A stretch of 5,117 nt of DNA from an uncultured Eubacteriales bacterium (lineage in GTDB: Bacteria; Bacillota_A; Clostridia; Christensenellales; Aristaeellaceae): assembly GCA_900321945.1 (NCBI GenBank), contig ONXY01000099.1, positions 1 through 5,117 on the forward strand, read 5' to 3'. A program made the translations under genes and the position numbers. Numbering within the stretch: the stretch's first letter is position 1; each line of letters begins with the position of its first letter. The notes beneath the pieces were generated by a model. That model was given only the letters and a program-made list of their open reading frames with translations, was not told the DNA's origin and searched no databases. Positions 4,689 through 5,117 of this stretch are shown here, in pieces.

Positions 4689-5117
4689 TTACCCGGCGAA
4701 ATCGACCCGCTGTACGCTCAGAATTCTTCCCTCCTGCAGTTTCAGCCTGGCGATGGTCGCCCCGCTCCCGAACCGGCTGCGGCCGCAGCTTCCCGGATTC
4801 AGCCAGAGGCGCCCGTCGATCCATTCCTCGCTGTACCGGTGTGTGTGCCCGCACACCACGATCTTCGTATCCCCCAGGTTCCGGGGCACGTCGTACCGGT
4901 CGTGGGTCATCAGAAACCGGACTCCGGCGATCTGGAACTGCAGAACCCCGCTCAGATCCCTGAGTCCCGGCTGCCACAGGTCGTTGTTTCCCCGCACGGC
5001 GTAGATCGCGCCGCAGCACCGGAGCTCGTCCAGATCCGTCTCCTTCACGATGTCCCCCGCGTGCAGGATATGGGTACAGTCCTGAATCTCGGCCACCACC
5101 TCCCGGCGCAGGAAACC
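4689..5117 (-). CDS. YfcE/MJ0936-type metallophosphoesterase, 5' end missing
   Basis: The 142 residues visible are the C-terminal bulk of a small calcineurin-like phosphoesterase, a cytoplasmic enzyme with a two-metal site that hydrolyses phosphodiesters in vitro. Counting from the first in-window codon, HAGDIV (19-24), RGNND (42-46), THD (71-73), the hallmark GHTH (90-93) and the closing LNPGSCGRSR are in the order expected for the family. The frame stays open to the window edge and its first residues (GFLRREV) are what normally follows the N-terminal SDTHG metal motif. The gene should therefore start roughly a dozen codons beyond position 5117. A GTG at 5099 is not the start, because it would discard that motif. 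The usual THGH motif here reads THDR. It is the first gene in the window of the possible phosphoesterase-amidohydrolase-kinase unit. The physiological substrate is unknown. Confidence 0.93.
   Translation of the reverse strand, partial: GFLRREVVAEIQDCTHILHAGDIVKETDLDELRCCGAIYAVRGNNDLWQPGLRDLSGVLQFQIAGVRFLMTHDRYDVPRNLGDTKIVVCGHTHRYSEEWIDGRLWLNPGSCGRSRFGSGATIARLKLQEGRILSVQRVDFAG

Noticed and set aside
5097..5099. GTG as start codon of the phosphoesterase
   Set aside because: The in-frame codons before it (GFLRRE) match the family, and the essential N-terminal SDTHG motif would be lost. The gene simply continues past the window edge.
1..5117. CRISPR arrays, insertion sequences, phage genes, attachment sites or toxin-antitoxin pairs
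   Set aside because: No regularly spaced repeats, transposase motifs or terminal inverted repeats were seen. The tRNA gene has no integrase on its window side, although its 3' flank lies outside the window. The zeta-toxin-like fold of the kinase has no antitoxin gene beside it.

Overview
The window reads as ordinary chromosome from a GC-rich bacterium. Strong GGAGG-type ribosome binding sites, sigma-A-like promoters, a DUF4230 protein and a clostridial-type M32 carboxypeptidase suggest a GC-rich member of the Bacillota (Clostridia, perhaps a gut or rumen lineage). That placement is an inference from style and gene content, because no marker gene here fixes the taxon. I see no phage, transposon, CRISPR or conjugative signature.

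Layout, left to right. A tRNA-Ala(GGC) gene lies on the minus strand at 9-81. Its promoter is back to back with the promoter of a plus-strand M32 metallocarboxypeptidase (216-1718). The two -35 boxes sit in the arms of an 8-bp inverted repeat. The peptidase meets a minus-strand gene tail to tail with only 4 nt between the stop codons. Everything to the right is on the minus strand and is described here in its own 5'->3' order, starting from the right edge. First comes the 3' part of a YfcE/MJ0936-type metallophosphoesterase, cut by the window edge. It is followed by an imidazolonepropionase-like amidohydrolase and a small P-loop kinase of the AAA_33 type. The gaps between these three are 75 and 65 nt and show no clear promoter, so they may be one transcription unit. 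This group ends in a cluster of three GC-rich hairpins at 2809-2887, the last of which resembles an intrinsic terminator. A fresh promoter at 2710-2738 then drives a two-gene unit: a 75-residue proline/arginine-rich protein with a C-terminal membrane segment, and a membrane-anchored DUF4230 protein.

How they work together: the peptidase, amidohydrolase, kinase and phosphoesterase are all small cytoplasmic enzymes of general metabolism or housekeeping, and their physiological substrates cannot be read from the sequence. The membrane pair is the least characterised part of the window. No clearly new biological system is visible. The points worth a second look are the membrane pair, the mirrored divergent promoters and the tandem hairpin cluster.
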